The notes under the pieces were generated by a model, which saw only the letters and a program-made list of their open reading frames with translations, did not search any database and was not told the DNA's origin. The position numbers and the translations under genes were made by a program. A DNA stretch of 64,000 bases. Source: Craterostigma plantagineum (lineage: Eukaryota > Streptophyta > Magnoliopsida > Lamiales > Linderniaceae). The stretch spans positions 62,001 to 126,000 of the forward strand of contig JAPQWV010000746.1 of assembly GCA_027422505.1 (NCBI GenBank). The letters are read 5' to 3'. Below are positions 22,020 to 33,592 of the stretch, piece by piece (position 1 is the first letter of the stretch; each line of letters begins with the position of its first letter).

Positions 22020-22976
22020 CTTTTTTTTTTCGAAACGATAGCTTGCATTAATAACAAAGATACATGGTTAAATAACCCAAATGGTCTCACCGGTACATAG
22101 TCAACCGGGAGAACAAAGGCTCACATAGGAGCACCACACAATCCCATAAAGGGAACAAACACTCCCACATGGGGAGAAAGGGGTCCACATGGGACAAAAA
22201 ACCGACAGAAAACAAAACCCATTATCTAACGACCAAGAACTAAAGAACCTATAACAGAAAAAGCTATTAAGCTAAATCTACGATACTCCTCACTTTCACT
22301 TGGCCTTCGACTTCTGAATTTTTATCTTCACCGGACTAGGGCTCCACACGGGAGAAAATGCTCCCGACCCACGGGTCGAGAGAAACGAGGGAGGCGGCGG
22401 GCGAGGCGGCGGCGAGGCAGCGGCAGGCGGCAGCAGCGGGCTCTTCGACAGGGACACAAAGGGCGATTGAAGGAGAACACAGCCGAAAGCATTCAAGCAG
22501 CTGATGTCCTCCTTGGCATTTTCTCAAACACGTGGTGTGTGCCGCAGTCCACAGCTACCTGAAGCCCTGAAGCCCAAGAACATACAGGTCGACAAGGAGA
22601 GTGAAAGAAGTGGGTGGCAGCGAGTGGTGGCAAGGGGTGTGGCGGCGGGCTCCCGGCGAGCGGCCGGCCGCCTTGAGTGGTGGGCATCGGCCGAAGGCGG
22701 GCAGGCACCCCATTACAACAAAAAGGAACAAGAAAACGAAAATCACTATAAACTAGAAGAAAAAGAAAGAACAACAACAAGAAAAAAGTTAAAGAACCCT
22801 CCCCCAACCTCCATTAATGGAGGAAGGGGGAGAAATTTAGGGTTTTCTGATTTAGGTTTTTTAGAAGGGAGGCGGGAAGAGTAGAGCTAGGGCCACATGC
22901 GTTTTCACATATCGGAAGTTGAGAAGAAGAGAAAGAAAGAAAGAGCTTTGATTTTGATGCATTCTCCATGTGGAAC
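22020..22976 (-). mobile_element. LINE-like retroposon, left-arm specific
   Basis: Flanked by imperfect long direct repeats, ttctccgtgtggaactt (before) and ttctccatgtggaactt (after). The right arm has the uninterrupted site near 50560-50590, which proves an insertion after the duplication. A T run at the left is the reversed poly(A). Inside, the 3' family sequence (cgatagcttgcattaat, ggtctcaccggtac) and a GC-rich 5' part are reversed relative to 2084-3015. Confidence 0.8.
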
Positions 22977-22993
22977 TTGGAAGGGTTAGTTAG

Positions 22994-23952
22994 TAGGGTT
23001 GTCAACGGGGCGGGTTCGGGGCGGGGATCCAATCCCCGTCCCCACCCGCGAGGCAAACGGGGACAAAACTGTCCCCGTCCCCATCCCCGCGGGGATCCCG
23101 CCCCGCGGGGATTCCCCGCCCCGTCACTATTTTAGAAAAAAATTCAATTTATATTATTTTAATATTATATAAACTATATTTTAATATTATTTATATTATT
23201 TAAAATATATTTTAATATTATTTATATTATTTAAGCTATATTTTAATAATTTTAATATTTCAAAGTATATTTTTATATTGTTTATCTTGTAATAATATTA
23301 ATTGAATATAATATATATTATTTTTATTATCGGGGACGGGGCGGGGAACGGGGCGGGGATATCCGCGGGGAAAATGTTCCCCCGTCCCCGCCGGGGATTC
23401 CCGTCCCGCGGGGATCCGCCCCGAATAGGACGGGGAATCCCCGCTATTCTATCCCCGCGGGGCGGGGACGGGGGAATATTTTTCCCCGCGGATATCCCCG
23501 CCCCGTTCCCCGCCCCGTCCCCGAAATTAAAATAATAATTATTATATTCAATTAATATTATTATAAGATAAATAAAATGAAAATGTACTAATATTAAAAT
23601 AATATAATATGATTAAAATATAGTTTAAATAATTTAATATTAAAATATAGTTTAAATAATTTAATTAATATTAAGATATAGTTTAAAAATATTAAAATAA
23701 TAAAAATTGAATTTTTTAAAATATTGACGGGCGGGGAATCGTGGGGACGGGGATCCCCGCGGGGACGGGGACGGGGACGATTTCGTCCCCGTTTGCCTCG
23801 CGGGGCGGGGACGGGGATTAGATCCCCGCCCCGAACCCGCCCCGTTGACAACCCTAGTCCCCGCCCCGCGGGGGTGGAATAGCGGGGATTCCCCGCCCTA
23901 TTCGGGGCGGATCCCCGCGGGGACGGGGAATCCCCGCCCCATTGACAAGCCT
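22994..23952. mobile_element. fold-back hAT-like element, left-arm specific
   Basis: Outer termini tagggttgtcaacggggcgg and ccccattgacaagccta. Inside, 22994-23432 is repeated in reverse orientation at about 23440-23864 (ending gttgacaaccct), so most of the element is one long hairpin; 23865-23952 is an extra right terminus. The right arm holds the empty site (gggttagttagacgac, about 50550-50565); the duplicated flank here is ttagttag/atagttag, one mismatch from an 8-bp hAT TSD. Confidence 0.75.
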
Positions 23953-24417
23953 ATAGTTAGACGACATTTGAAGGAATCCATGATAATATCTCTCTCAATA
24001 AAGAAATAATGATACGATAAACAGAATTTTAAACAAAAAGAAAGAAATATATAATATATTTCTTTTTCTAGTGGTAATAAAGCCGCAAGCCAGCACAAAA
24101 ACACCTCATTTCCACTGTTATCCTCACACAATCGTTTCAAAGGCAGAAAGAACAGCAGCAAAAGAAAGAGAAAATAAAAAATATAATAAATAAAAAAAAG
24201 TACGCAAGGGTAAAGGAAACACCACCTTCATTTCATTGGAGAGAGAGAGAAAAGTTTGGGCGTTTTACTGTTCATTTGCAGCTCAACGACCGTCGCCGTC
24301 TTCGAATTGGGGAAGGAATCAGCTCGGAAATTAACCAATCAAGCGAAAATTGAGGGTTTTACTTGCTGCGGTTGGCCTAGGAAGATAAGCGGTGGAAGAA
24401 CCCTCGAGAGTCAGTCC

Positions 24418-25456
24418 ATGAATGAATCGGGCGAAATCTCAGGAGCTCTGAGCTTCAACTGTTCTAAGGACGAGGAAGATATGTCGAAGTCTGCGCTGTC
24501 TACTTTCAAGGCTAAGGAGGAGGAGATTGAGAAGAAGAAGCTCGAGGTTAAGGAGAGGGTTCAGGCTCAGCTAGGTCGTATTGAGGAAGAGACTAGGCGT
24601 CTCGCCACTATCCGTGAGGTTAGTTCACTGAGTTTTCTTCTCTTCTGCGATTTTTCTCTTCATTCATGCTGTGTGTTGTTCAATTTGCGAGGGAGCTTAT
24701 CTGAAATGGGTGAACTCGTTTTCTTAGGGTTTCCTCAGTAGAAAGCCCCAAAAAAGTGACTATATTTGAACTTTTTTTTCCCTGATTTCTTTGGTCATGT
24801 CGTGTAGTAGGGTTCTGTTTTCGTCTAGATTCTGATATTCGGACTGTGCGTTGTTGACGACTCAGTTGGTGATTATTGTTGACTATAGACAGTAAGATTC
24901 ATGAAAGACTCGGTAATTCTGATGAAAGAACATATTCTTTTACTAGACCTGCTCATAAAGACAAGTCTGTGCCTCCTAAATGATACTTACTCGTGAGAAT
25001 AATTCATATGTATTCATCAGGAATTAGATGCCTTATCCGATCCGATGAAGAAAGAAGTGTCCCTGTTCAGTAAGAAAATAGATGCAGCAACAAGGAGCTG
25101 AAACCACTGGGCCAAACTTGCCAGGAGAAGGTGCCCATATGATCACTTCAGTTTCACTACATGCTCTCCATTATTGCCAGTCGAAACTCTGGCTTGGTGT
25201 TGAACGGTGACTGTCTTAAACTTGTTACAGGAGAGGGAATACAAAGAAGCCCTCGATGCGTTCAACGAGAAGAACAAAGAGAAGGTCCAGCTAATCACTA
25301 AACTGATGGAGGTTCTGATATTTCCTTGCTTTTCGATTTAACCTCTTCAGGCTCGCCATATGCTTGAGCGTTGAATCGTAACGATATAATTTGCAGCTTG
25401 TGAGCGAAAGCGAGAAGCTGAGGTTTAGTAAGCTGGAGGAGCTGAGCAGAACATAG
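24418..25456 (+). pseudogene. DUF662 (RAB6-interacting golgin-like) coiled-coil gene, left copy
   Basis: Four exons: 24418-24618, 25021-25130, 25231-25311, 25397-25456, all with GT-AG introns. Reads MSKSALSTFKAKEEEIEKKK, then RIEEETRRLATIRE, ELDALSDPMKKEVSLFSKK, EREYKEALDAFNEKNKEK and LVSESEKLRFSKLEELS, the order of plant DUF662 proteins (Arabidopsis At3g09980/ACIP1 group; cytoplasmic, coiled coil, microtubule-linked in one member). The start at 24418 (MNESGEIS) is chosen because family members have a short acidic leader. A one-base deletion near 25087 breaks exon 2; the right-arm copy has the base. Exon 4 ends early (TAG 25454-25456) from a deletion shared by both copies. Probably non-functional, or affected by sequencing error. 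Confidence 0.82.
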
Positions 25457-25848
25457 AGACATCGATACACATAAACTGAAAGCTGTCGCCTCCTCCTTAC
25501 CGTACTCTTTCATGTGATGTATTAAGAAGTGAAAGTTGTTTTCCCTTTTTCTGTTCAGTGTATGTATTATCTTGCTGGGTGGATTTCTATCTGTGTGTGA
25601 TCTGATTGTGCTGTTCATTTTCTTGTTTGTTGAAGTAGCTAAGGTTGCTCTAATTTTAGGTCTTTTGGGGAATATATCTCCTTTTGAAAAACGGGTTTGT
25701 AACTAAAACAACTGATTCTATTCCATGTTCTTTTCTCCGTGTTATTACCTTCCCATGTAGTGACTGGTCAGTAATGGTAAGGTTGGATTGATATAACGAT
25801 GCTCTTCATACGTCACCATCAGATATGTCTCTATTATTTTTTTCTCGG

Positions 25849-26345
25849 GCGAACGACACTTTTGGTCCTCAATGTTTGGGTCATGTTTTCGATACCCATG
25901 TTTCGAGGTGACACTTTTAGTCCCCAATGTTTTCGATTTTGGATGGTTTTAGTCCCTCTACTAATTTAATCGCGAATTTAGATGGAATTTAATACTTGAG
26001 AGCACATGATCTCCTTAAACTGGAGCATCATTATAAACGCACGTGAGCATCATTACGTATCATATTTAACTCATTTTCAATGTTGTCGATCATTTCCTAA
26101 ATGTGATATATAATGATGCTCTTGTGCGTTTAACTAGTAGAAGAATGTGTTTTATGAGGTTTTACGTCGACTAAAAGGAGATCATGGGCTCTCACGTGTT
26201 AACTTTTGTCTAAATTAGCGATTAAATTACTAGAGGGACCAAAACCGTGCAAATCGGTAACGTTGAGGACTAAAAGTGTTACCTCGGAACATGGGGGACC
26301 AAAAACGTCCATGGCCCAAACATTGGGACAAAAAGTGTCCTCCCT
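25849..26345. mobile_element. MULE-type MITE, left copy
   Basis: TIRs of over 150 bp: gggcgaacgacacttttggt at the left and ccaaaaacgtcc through gggacaaaaagtgtcctccc at the right. The flanks share ttttttctc, a plausible 9-bp TSD in a T-rich site. No coding. It also occurs at 48157-48652, so it predates the inverted duplication. Confidence 0.7.
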
Positions 26346-26571
26346 TTTTTTTTCTCTGTTGTTTTGTCCTTTGTTTTAGATGAGCTTTCTTTCATAAGCT
26401 CAGCAATATGTATAGTACTCGATAAATTAATAATCTTTCTAAAATAATAAAATCTTCCTGTCCCGACTTGAGCCTTTGTTTAAAATGATCAAATTCGATA
26501 AGATAATAAGATAATAACTTTTTTGAAAATTCCTTTGTAAATATAAGGTCCATAAAAACTCTAAATTAATA

Positions 26572-26835
26572 CTTCCTCCGTCCCATCTAATTCTTCCCAA
26601 AGATTAGTGGACACGGAGATTAAGAAACCACATTATTTTAATATTATAGTACACCTTTTGAAGTATGGAGATAGAAAAGTTATTAGTAGACACGCAAATT
26701 AAGAAGACTTTTTTAATATTAATGGTGTAATAAGTTTAATTAGTGGGATAATTTTTTACCAAAAATGGAAATGAGAAGAATTATGTGGGACGCCCAAAAT
26801 AGAAATATGGGAAGAAATAAGTGGGACTGAGGTAG
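26572..26835. mobile_element. Stowaway-like MITE, left copy
   Basis: Ends cttcctccgtcccat and gtgggactgaggtag are inverted, with TA on each side. The mirror copy is at 47198-47458. Confidence 0.7.
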
Positions 26836-27479
26836 TAATTCATAAAAATTATAATTATAAATTATGATAATTTGTTAAAATAAGAATCTATTTGTTACTA
26901 ATTTTCTTAAATTTTAATCTAATTGGATTTTATCCCCAACTTTTTTAATTGCATCAATAGTTCCGATGTCGAGTTCTCTAGCTGCAACCAAAAATTGTGA
27001 AGCGTTGTTGTCGCTTAATATCCCCACCCTTCTGAAAGTTGGTTGAACGTTGCTTCAATGATATCCAAAGAGCATTTGATATTGTACCTTGACTAATTTT
27101 GAAACGATATTTTCCATTAATTCACACTAGTAAATAGTTTTAAGTACATGAATATAATTAATAAAACATATTTGAATTCATTTATCGTCAATACATTTTA
27201 ATCTGTGGAATTTAAATAGTCTCTATTTTAATTAATAAAATATTAATTTATCGATATATTAATATCTCTCTAAATTAATAAAATTTCGTGGTCGCAATGT
27301 TACTAATTATAGAGGTTTTACTGGATAGGCTAGATTGTGTATCAATTTGGCCTAACAAATCCACCAACAAAAATTGAAGGACTATAATTGAAATATAAGA
27401 AACGTGAGGAGTCGATCGTATAAACTAATGCAGAGCCCATACGACCCAGTGTTTTGGATCGGGTCAGTAAGTCCACTAT
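26836..27479. other. AT-rich spacer, no gene
   Basis: High A/T with frequent stops. It is mirrored in the right arm (about 46550-47190). Nothing coding is seen. Confidence 0.5.
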
Positions 27480-27625
27480 TTTTCCAAAACGATAGCTTGT
27501 ATTGATGAACAAAAGTACATGGAATAAATAGCCCAAATGGTCTCTCCGGTGACATCATTATCCGGTAGAGAACAAAGGCTCACATAGGAGCACAAACACA
27601 CCAACAAAACTAAAATCCGAACCGT
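27480..27625 (-). mobile_element. 3' end of LINE-like retroposon, left copy
   Basis: Matches the family 3' end (cgatagcttgtattgatgaa, then caaatggtctctccggtg) in reverse orientation. Only the 3' end is present; the mirror copy is at about 46415-46555. Confidence 0.6.
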
Positions 27626-28115
27626 AAAAAATATTAGTAACTTATGCACGCTCAAATGCGTGTGCTATTTTATTAAATTTGTTTTAGTGTGAAATATTTC
27701 ATACAAAGCATAATTTAAATTTAATTTATAAATATGTAAAAAGAAAAAAGTAATTTATTATAATTTAATGTATGATAGTAATTAACTAAAAAAGTACTAA
27801 ACTAAATATCTATGCTATTATATAAAGGATGGGGTGGTTATAAACTGCCAAAATTGGCTCTCACTTGTTTGCCATTTAGTCCTCTCATTGTTAATTAATT
27901 ACTTTAATAATTTTTATATTACTTTTAAATTTTTTTATTTATTATACTTATATCCCACTAGGCCCGAAAATACCGCTCAACTCCAACACTCCCTCTCTTC
28001 ACTTCATCGGAGTTTGTCACTTCTCTTCACTAACTCCAATCTTCGAAAAAGGGAAAGAAAAAATTCAGTCTTTGCATAAGCCCTAGCCCTATCTGCCCTC
28101 GTATGAGCCTTAATT

Positions 28116-29021
28116 ATGTCCGCCGCGCCAGCTAGCGACGGCGGCGCTAACGCCGTCGTCATGCAGCCGTCCACCACCACCGCAATCGTCAATACGACGG
28201 CGTTACCCGTCAAGAAGGCGCCGCCGAAGGATCGACACAGCAAGGTCGACGGCCGCGGGCGGCGCATGCGCATGCCGATCGTCTGCGCCGCCCGAGTTTT
28301 TCAGCTCACGCGCGAGCTCGACCACAAATCCGATGGGCAGACCATAGAGTGGCTCCTCAGGCACGCCGAGCCGTCGATCATCGCCGCCACCGGAACCAGG
28401 ACAACCCCCGCATCTTTCTCCACGCTGTCTCCGGCGGCAGTGCCGCCACCGCCGCCGCCTTACTCATCGACCACCAAGCGAAAGCTCTCACCCTAGCTCA
28501 CAATCCCCATCATATATCCTCGTCGCCGTTCTTCCTCGGCAAGAGGCTCCGTTCTTCGAACGAAGAAGATGACGACGGCGACGAATCTCGCGGTGGGGGT
28601 TTCTGGGCTCTCCCGGCGAGGCCCGACCTAGCCGCCGCCCAAGTCTGGAGCTTTGCAGCGCCGCCGCCGAGCACTACTCACGATAACGCTCATCATCATC
28701 ATCAGTCGTCGTCGCTTGCTACGTTTAGATTCTTATATCATCAAACCCTTCTTCTTCGCTCGGATAGGCGAAGCTTCTGCCGCTAGGGTTGGGATTTACT
28801 TGCCCATGGGCCATCATCTCAATCTGCTCGCCTCAGTATCTGCTTTATATAGACTGATGATCGGCTTATATAGTTTGCTCGATCATCAATCTGCTGATGA
28901 TGATGCAACGTTGCCTGTTGTGGTAGGCTCGAATTATATAGCTATTGTTTCTCATATGCCTGAGATGAATGCTTTGAGCAGTCGATGGTCCATGAAAATG
29001 GAGGTCTGCGAAGTACTATAA
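28116..29021 (+). pseudogene. class I TCP transcription factor, left copy
   Basis: Single-exon gene starting at ATG 28116. Residues about 38-100 form a class I TCP DNA-binding domain: [20 protein letters not shown], then [24 protein letters not shown] and [14 protein letters not shown] factors bind GC-rich promoter sites and control growth. Downstream, GFWALPARPD and a W-S-F-A-A-like motif are in another frame (from about 28440), and GEASAARVG with YLPMGHHLNLLA in a third (from about 28740). The two frameshifts are shared with the right copy. The left copy has Asp for the conserved Gly in REL-G-HKSDG. Likely a pseudogene; if the frameshifts are assembly errors it would be a TCP of roughly 250-300 residues. 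The AT-rich flank at 27626-28115 is the likely promoter. Confidence 0.85.
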
Positions 29022-29554
29022 GTTTGTATATATATATATATAATATATATAGATGTTATGGTGTTCACCTTGCGTGATACCATGCGTGGGCACCTATTGT
29101 GTGGCATTTTTTTATGCCACGTCAACATGCCAAATCAACTCCCGACGGATTCACTGATCCCATGTATAGGATATAGTCAATAAAAAATCACATCGTATGT
29201 TGATTTGGCGCGTTGATGTGGTTGGTGCTCACGAAGATTGTCACGCATTACTCTCTATATGTATTATATATATATAAAGTTGGCCTTGGAGATTGAAGCA
29301 TATGTAGTTTCATTTCATGTCATAACAATCTTGTAAGTTGTACTGTCCCATTTTAGGACAGAGTTAATTAACCAGTGCTTGGCCTTGCTTGTCAGTGCTT
29401 AATGGAGGTATCAAGGGCAATTGGATATAAAGATATTATCTGAGGACTCGATTGTAATTTTCTAAAACCTACTGCTGGAACAGAAAACCCTATAAACAAA
29501 TAAAGGATGAAAAGAAAAGCTACAGCCCCTTATTCTCCCGTGACATGACATTTT
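29022..29554. other. spacer downstream of TCP, no gene
   Basis: Contains short inverted segments (gtggcatttttttatgccac at about 29100) and TA-rich runs that may be MITE remains. Mirrored at about 44481-45005. Confidence 0.4.
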
Positions 29555-29735
29555 TTTTTTTGGGGAAGTTCACTAAAGAAAAAGAAAAGAACATAGTACA
29601 AAACAGCGTGCATGATATTGCTCATGATGCGGCAAGCGATAAGATTCTACCGACCAGACATCACACAAAACCAAGTAGCCCAGACAACCAACAAGATCCC
29701 AACAAGACCAAAGCTTATGCCACGAAACCAAAGGC
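29555..29735 (-). mobile_element. 3' end of LINE, left copy, internally truncated
   Basis: Reverse complement of the last 180 bp of the LINE at 43260-44480, with a T run (the poly(A)) at the left. At 29735/29736 it joins straight to TRM5 sequence; the right arm has about 1.9 kb more here, so the left arm has suffered a deletion. Confidence 0.75.
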
Positions 29736-30300
29736 TGGATTAAAGCTGTTTCTCCTTTTAACAGTTCATAAGGTTGTCTGAGAAGCTCAACTATCTATTA
29801 TTCTCTACAGACGCCTTCAAAGGGCTTATCAACAGAAGATACTGGAAAGGTCCCCTACCATGGATCCACTGTTATTGCTTCATCCGAGCAACTGAGACAG
29901 AAGACTCGATATTATCCGTAAGTTTCTTTATGTTTTGTTAGAATCCATTCTGAGCAGCCTTTACAGTGAGAGTTGCGTTCTTTACACTTGCCCGAAACTG
30001 AATATGCCTGTGATTTTTCCAGGTAGCAGAGACTGCACTAGGGTCTCGAATAAAAGACCCGATATTTCACAAGAGTTAGAGATGTTTCCCCAAACAACGT
30101 AGTAGGAAAAGAATGTCCTATCCATTAAGCTCTTGCAACAAAACTTGAAATCCTTATGCTTCTTTTTCTTAAAACTTAATGGTTTACTGTCACTGCAGGC
30201 AATATATTGCCTAAGCTTCCGATTGCCTGAGGATCGGCGAAAGATTCAGCTCTCATCTAAGCAAATGATTCCGCGGTATTCAAGAAATATCTGGATCTGA
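29736..30300 (+). pseudogene. TRM5: TRM5 tRNA (m1G37) methyltransferase, C-terminal exons, left copy
   Basis: Exon-like blocks [20 protein letters not shown] (about 29815-29880), [28 protein letters not shown] (about 30024-30080) and IYCLSFRLPE (about 30200-30235) follow the C-terminal part of TRM5, which methylates G37 in tRNA using S-adenosylmethionine. A frameshift after DPIFHK puts a stop (tag) in frame; the right copy shares it. Upstream exons are missing in this arm. Confidence 0.75.
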
Positions 30301-30349
30301 TCTGATGAGCTTGAAGAAACATTCCTGGGCTTACGGATAAACTGTACTT

Positions 30350-31228
30350 GGTTGAGGTGGGAAAACTGTACTTAGTTGAGGTGTGCGATTTTTGCTCTGC
30401 CAAATATTTGTTTGGTGGCCCTGAGCGTGAGCTTTGAGAGGATGAGAATATGATATGCGTCTCTCTGTTTTCAGCCCTTTTCTCTCTCCCTCTTTTGCAT
30501 GTTTTTAGATGCTTTTAAAGAACCCACTTCAGAAAAGGTGAAACCAAATTTCTCAATTGGGTGTGATCGAGCAGCCTTTGTCCTCTGACTTTCTATCATC
30601 GAATGTAACTGGAGCAGCCGATTGAAAAATTAAATGCCTTTAGGAATATATGCATGTGTGTGGGCTTCTCTTTTCTTTCCAACCGTCAATTGTCTGCTCT
30701 TCTGTGCTTGTTTGTGTATTATAAAATATAGAGCAAGCCAATTATTAGTTTCAAGCTTTGACTCCTCACGTCACTTTCAACGAGCAGCTCCCTTGCAATA
30801 TTTTTCTCAAATATGCGGCACATCAGATTGGCTCGTTTTAGGCATGATCTTGCGTGGTTTTTCAGCTCGATTTCTTTGGCTTATTTCACGTGCATATCTT
30901 CTGGTTTTATGCTCTTTTCTCCCATATCTGTCGAGCACAAAATATATAAGTAGACAAAGGATATTTGACAAATTTTGGATTAATAAAAACCAATAACACA
31001 TTTTAACGGGATAATGTCGATCGTCCTCGGTCATAAAAGCGGAATAAACTAAATTAAGTTAGGATTTTACGTCACTAAATGAATTCTCATGCTTATTCTC
31101 AGAAAAGCAAAAGCACAATCTGTCAAAATATCATCAACTAATGAATGATCTAGCCAGACATGAGACATAAAGTAATATTTCGCAATCATATCATAGCACA
31201 CAGATATTTTCAAAATCCTACTACGTAG
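30350..31228 (-). mobile_element. LTR-like segment forming the inner end of the left arm
   Basis: Mirror image of 40795 to about 41750. It contains gagcaagccaattattag and the intact site, near 30670, at which a hAT element sits in the third copy (33593-38064). The breakpoint at 31228 lies about four bases from where an LTR beginning tgatacgtagtagg would start. Confidence 0.6.
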
Positions 31229-33235
31229 GAACACGCTCAGAATGGACATCCTAAAGATTTATGGGGAAGAGAGGACCAAGTGTTACCAAACACTGGAAAA
31301 GCTTAAATGTCGTGTTGCTATTACAACTGACATGTGGACATCAAGCAACAAGAAAAGAGGCTTTATGGCAATCACTGCTCACTATATCGATGACTCATGG
31401 ACGCTACGAAGCTGCATTTTGAGGTATTTCATTGATTTACTTAAGTTAGATTTATTTGCTTAGCGGCATATTCTAATTATCTAATTAATTTGTAGGTTTT
31501 TGTATGTTCCCGCTCCACACACAGCTCATGAGCTTTCAGAGCAACTTGTTAAGGCGTTAATGGATTGGAACATTGATCGAAAAGTATCTACTATTAATGT
31601 AGATAATTGTTCGACCAACGATGCCATGCTTCAACTCCTTCAAGACAAGCTCCCAAGAAACGACTTGCCACTGCATGGGAAGGTACTTCATATGCGTTGT
31701 TGCGCCCATATTTTGAATCTGATTGTGAAAGATGGCCTAGAGTTGATTAATGGTGCAATTGAGAGAATACGTGATAATGTCGTATTTTGGACTGCTTCGC
31801 CTGGTAGAGTTGAATGTTTTGAAATGTGGCTCGTCAATTGGACGTCAATTGTTCAAAGAAGTTAACTCTTGATTGTCCAACTCGTTGGAATTCGACGTAT
31901 TTGATGTCGGGGGTTGCTATATCATATAGAGACGTGTTTTCACGAGCTCAATATCGAGAGAAGAAATACAAGAATGTACCGACGAATGAAGATTGGATGA
32001 ATGCCATTGAAATATGTGGGAAGCTACGAATCTTTTACCAAGTGACTGAGATGTTTTCAGGTGCGCTTTATCCCACATATAATGTGTATTTTCCAAATAT
32101 ATGTGCTATTAGAATGCAATTGGATGAGTGGATAAAGAGTACAAGTATCATGATTCGTGATATGGCCGAGAAGATGTTGTTGAAATTTGAGAAGTATTGG
32201 GATTCTTGCCATGTGATGATGGGGGTAGCCACTGTGTTTATCCCCGATATAAAATGAAGTTGGTTGAGTTTTATTACCCGTTGATATATGGTGAAAGAGC
32301 AAGATTGAAAATAGATGAAATTCGTCAAATTTGTTACGATTTATTGATTGATTACCAATCTAGAAGTGCAAGTTCCAAAGTTGGCTCAAGTAGTGGAGGT
32401 GCATCGTCTTCTAGTGTTTATAGTTTCAATGCGTTTGAGAGTGATACATTGGAACTATATGACCAATATATTGCGAGCTCGAGCAATGAAGTTAGACAAT
32501 CATTGACATCGGAAATGGATATGTATTTATAAGAAACTGTTTTGCCAAGAACGGAAAACTTTGATGTGTTGAGTTGGTGGAAGACTAATGGGGTCAAGTA
32601 TCCTATTCTACAAAACATGGCAAGGGATATATTAGCAATTCCAGTATCAACCGTAGCTTCCGAATCTGCATTTAGTATTAGTGGAAGATTGCTTAGCCCT
32701 CATCGTAGTAGACTCCAGCCGGATACATTGGAAGCTTTGATGTGCACTCGTCGTTGGTTGTTGCAGGAGGTTGATGGTAAGTGATATTTTATTCTTACTA
32801 TAATTTTGAGTTCAATTATTTTTCATATTAATACATCTAATATCTGTTTTTCAGGCATTTCCCAGATAGTTGATAATTTGAAGTGCCCCGTCGTATTGGA
32901 TGAAGAAGATGATATTGAAGAGAAAGTGCTACTTAAACTACGGTCTAGTTTGTTTTGATTTTGATTGATGAATAATTTTGTCTATCACTTGGTTTTTATT
33001 ATGTATTTGAATTGGGAAAAAATTTGATGTTTGAAAATTAACGAACTGTGATCTCCAGACAAATGCATCAAAAATAATAAACTTAGAAGGGTCTGACCCG
33101 ATTATTACGGGTCTTGGGGCGGGGCGGGTTTTCCACGAGCCGGGTCGGGGCGGGTAACGGGTCTAGTAAAAAGTAAATGGGGCGGGTCCCGGGTCTTGCC
33201 AAACCCGGTTCAGACCCGACCCATTGACATCCCTA
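31229..33235 (+). mobile_element. hAT transposon, 5' truncated copy
   Basis: Begins abruptly inside the transposase gene (gaacacgctcagaatg) and ends in an intact right terminus, acccattgacatcccta, followed by ctcctctt, the complement of the 8-bp TSD of the other copy at 33664-33671. It is the inverted partner of 33672-36365. Confidence 0.85.
31242..32958 (+). pseudogene. hAT transposase (RICESLEEPER/DAYSLEEPER-like), degenerate
   Basis: Blocks in order: KLKCRVAITTDMWTSSNKKR (RNase H-like core start), an intron at about 31422-31496, STINVDNCSTNDAMLQLLQD, LHMRCCAHILNLIVKDGLEL, TRWNSTYLM, RIFYQVTEMFSGALYPT, and the C-terminal dimerisation region LAIPVSTVASESAFSISGR with LQPDTLEALMCTRRWLLQE. A one-base deletion near 31823, a frameshift near 32236 and a TAA at about 32530 disable it. 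A final short exon from about 32853 is implied by the GT-AG pattern after VDGK. The N-terminal BED finger is missing. Confidence 0.85.
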
Positions 33236-33311
33236 CTCCTCTTTTCTTTCCAACCGTCAATTGTCTGCTCTTGTGTGCTTGTTTGTAAATATAGAGCAAG
33301 CCAATTATTAG

Positions 33312-33592
33312 TTTTTTATTGGTTACCGGGAAAAGCCGCCAGATGAAATCCCGGGGTCGACCCACTACCTACTAAACAGGCTGACCGGTTCAAACGCACA
33401 TGTGGGGGTCCATGTAGGACAGGCCTAAGGAAATGTCAGGAGAGATTCAAACCCACAACCCCTCCCAACCATTGTTGTAAAATTCGATCTAGGCAGCCGC
33501 TCGGGTGGCAATCCGTTGCCACTAATATCCGAAGCACATCATGTGGGTCGACCCCGGGGTTTCATCTTGCGGCTTTCCCCGGTTACCAAAAA
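33312..33592. mobile_element. two SINE-like copies, tail-to-tail fusion at the inner palindrome centre
   Basis: Reading the minus strand from about 33538 to 33312 gives a tRNA-like 5' end (cggattgccacccgagcggc as a possible A box region), a good B-box-like gggtttgaatctc, and the tail cccggtaaccaat. From 33539 to 33592 the plus strand holds only the 3' part of the same sequence, ending cggttaccaaaaaaa. The pair lies at the symmetry centre between the inverted hAT copies. Confidence 0.5.

Larger units (their letters stand above)
20997..31228. repeat. left arm of the major inverted duplication
   Basis: Nearly every segment recurs in reverse complement at 40795-62986: 20997-21310 with 62680-62986, 21310-22019 with about 50570-51210, the DUF662 gene, MULE-MITE, Stowaway-like MITE, TCP gene, LINE 3' end, TRM5 exons and the LTR-like inner end. 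Arm-specific indels and scattered substitutions show that the copies have diverged and are not a simple assembly echo. The outer edge is near atatctcctatct (20997) and the inner edge is cctactacgtag (31228). Confidence 0.88.

Noticed and set aside
33316..33590. Inverted ends cggttacc.../...ggtaaccg considered as a DNA transposon TIR
   Set aside because: One end is a complete SINE-like unit and the other only a 3' part with an A run, and the same A-tailed end occurs alone at 6885-6950; two SINE-like copies fit better.
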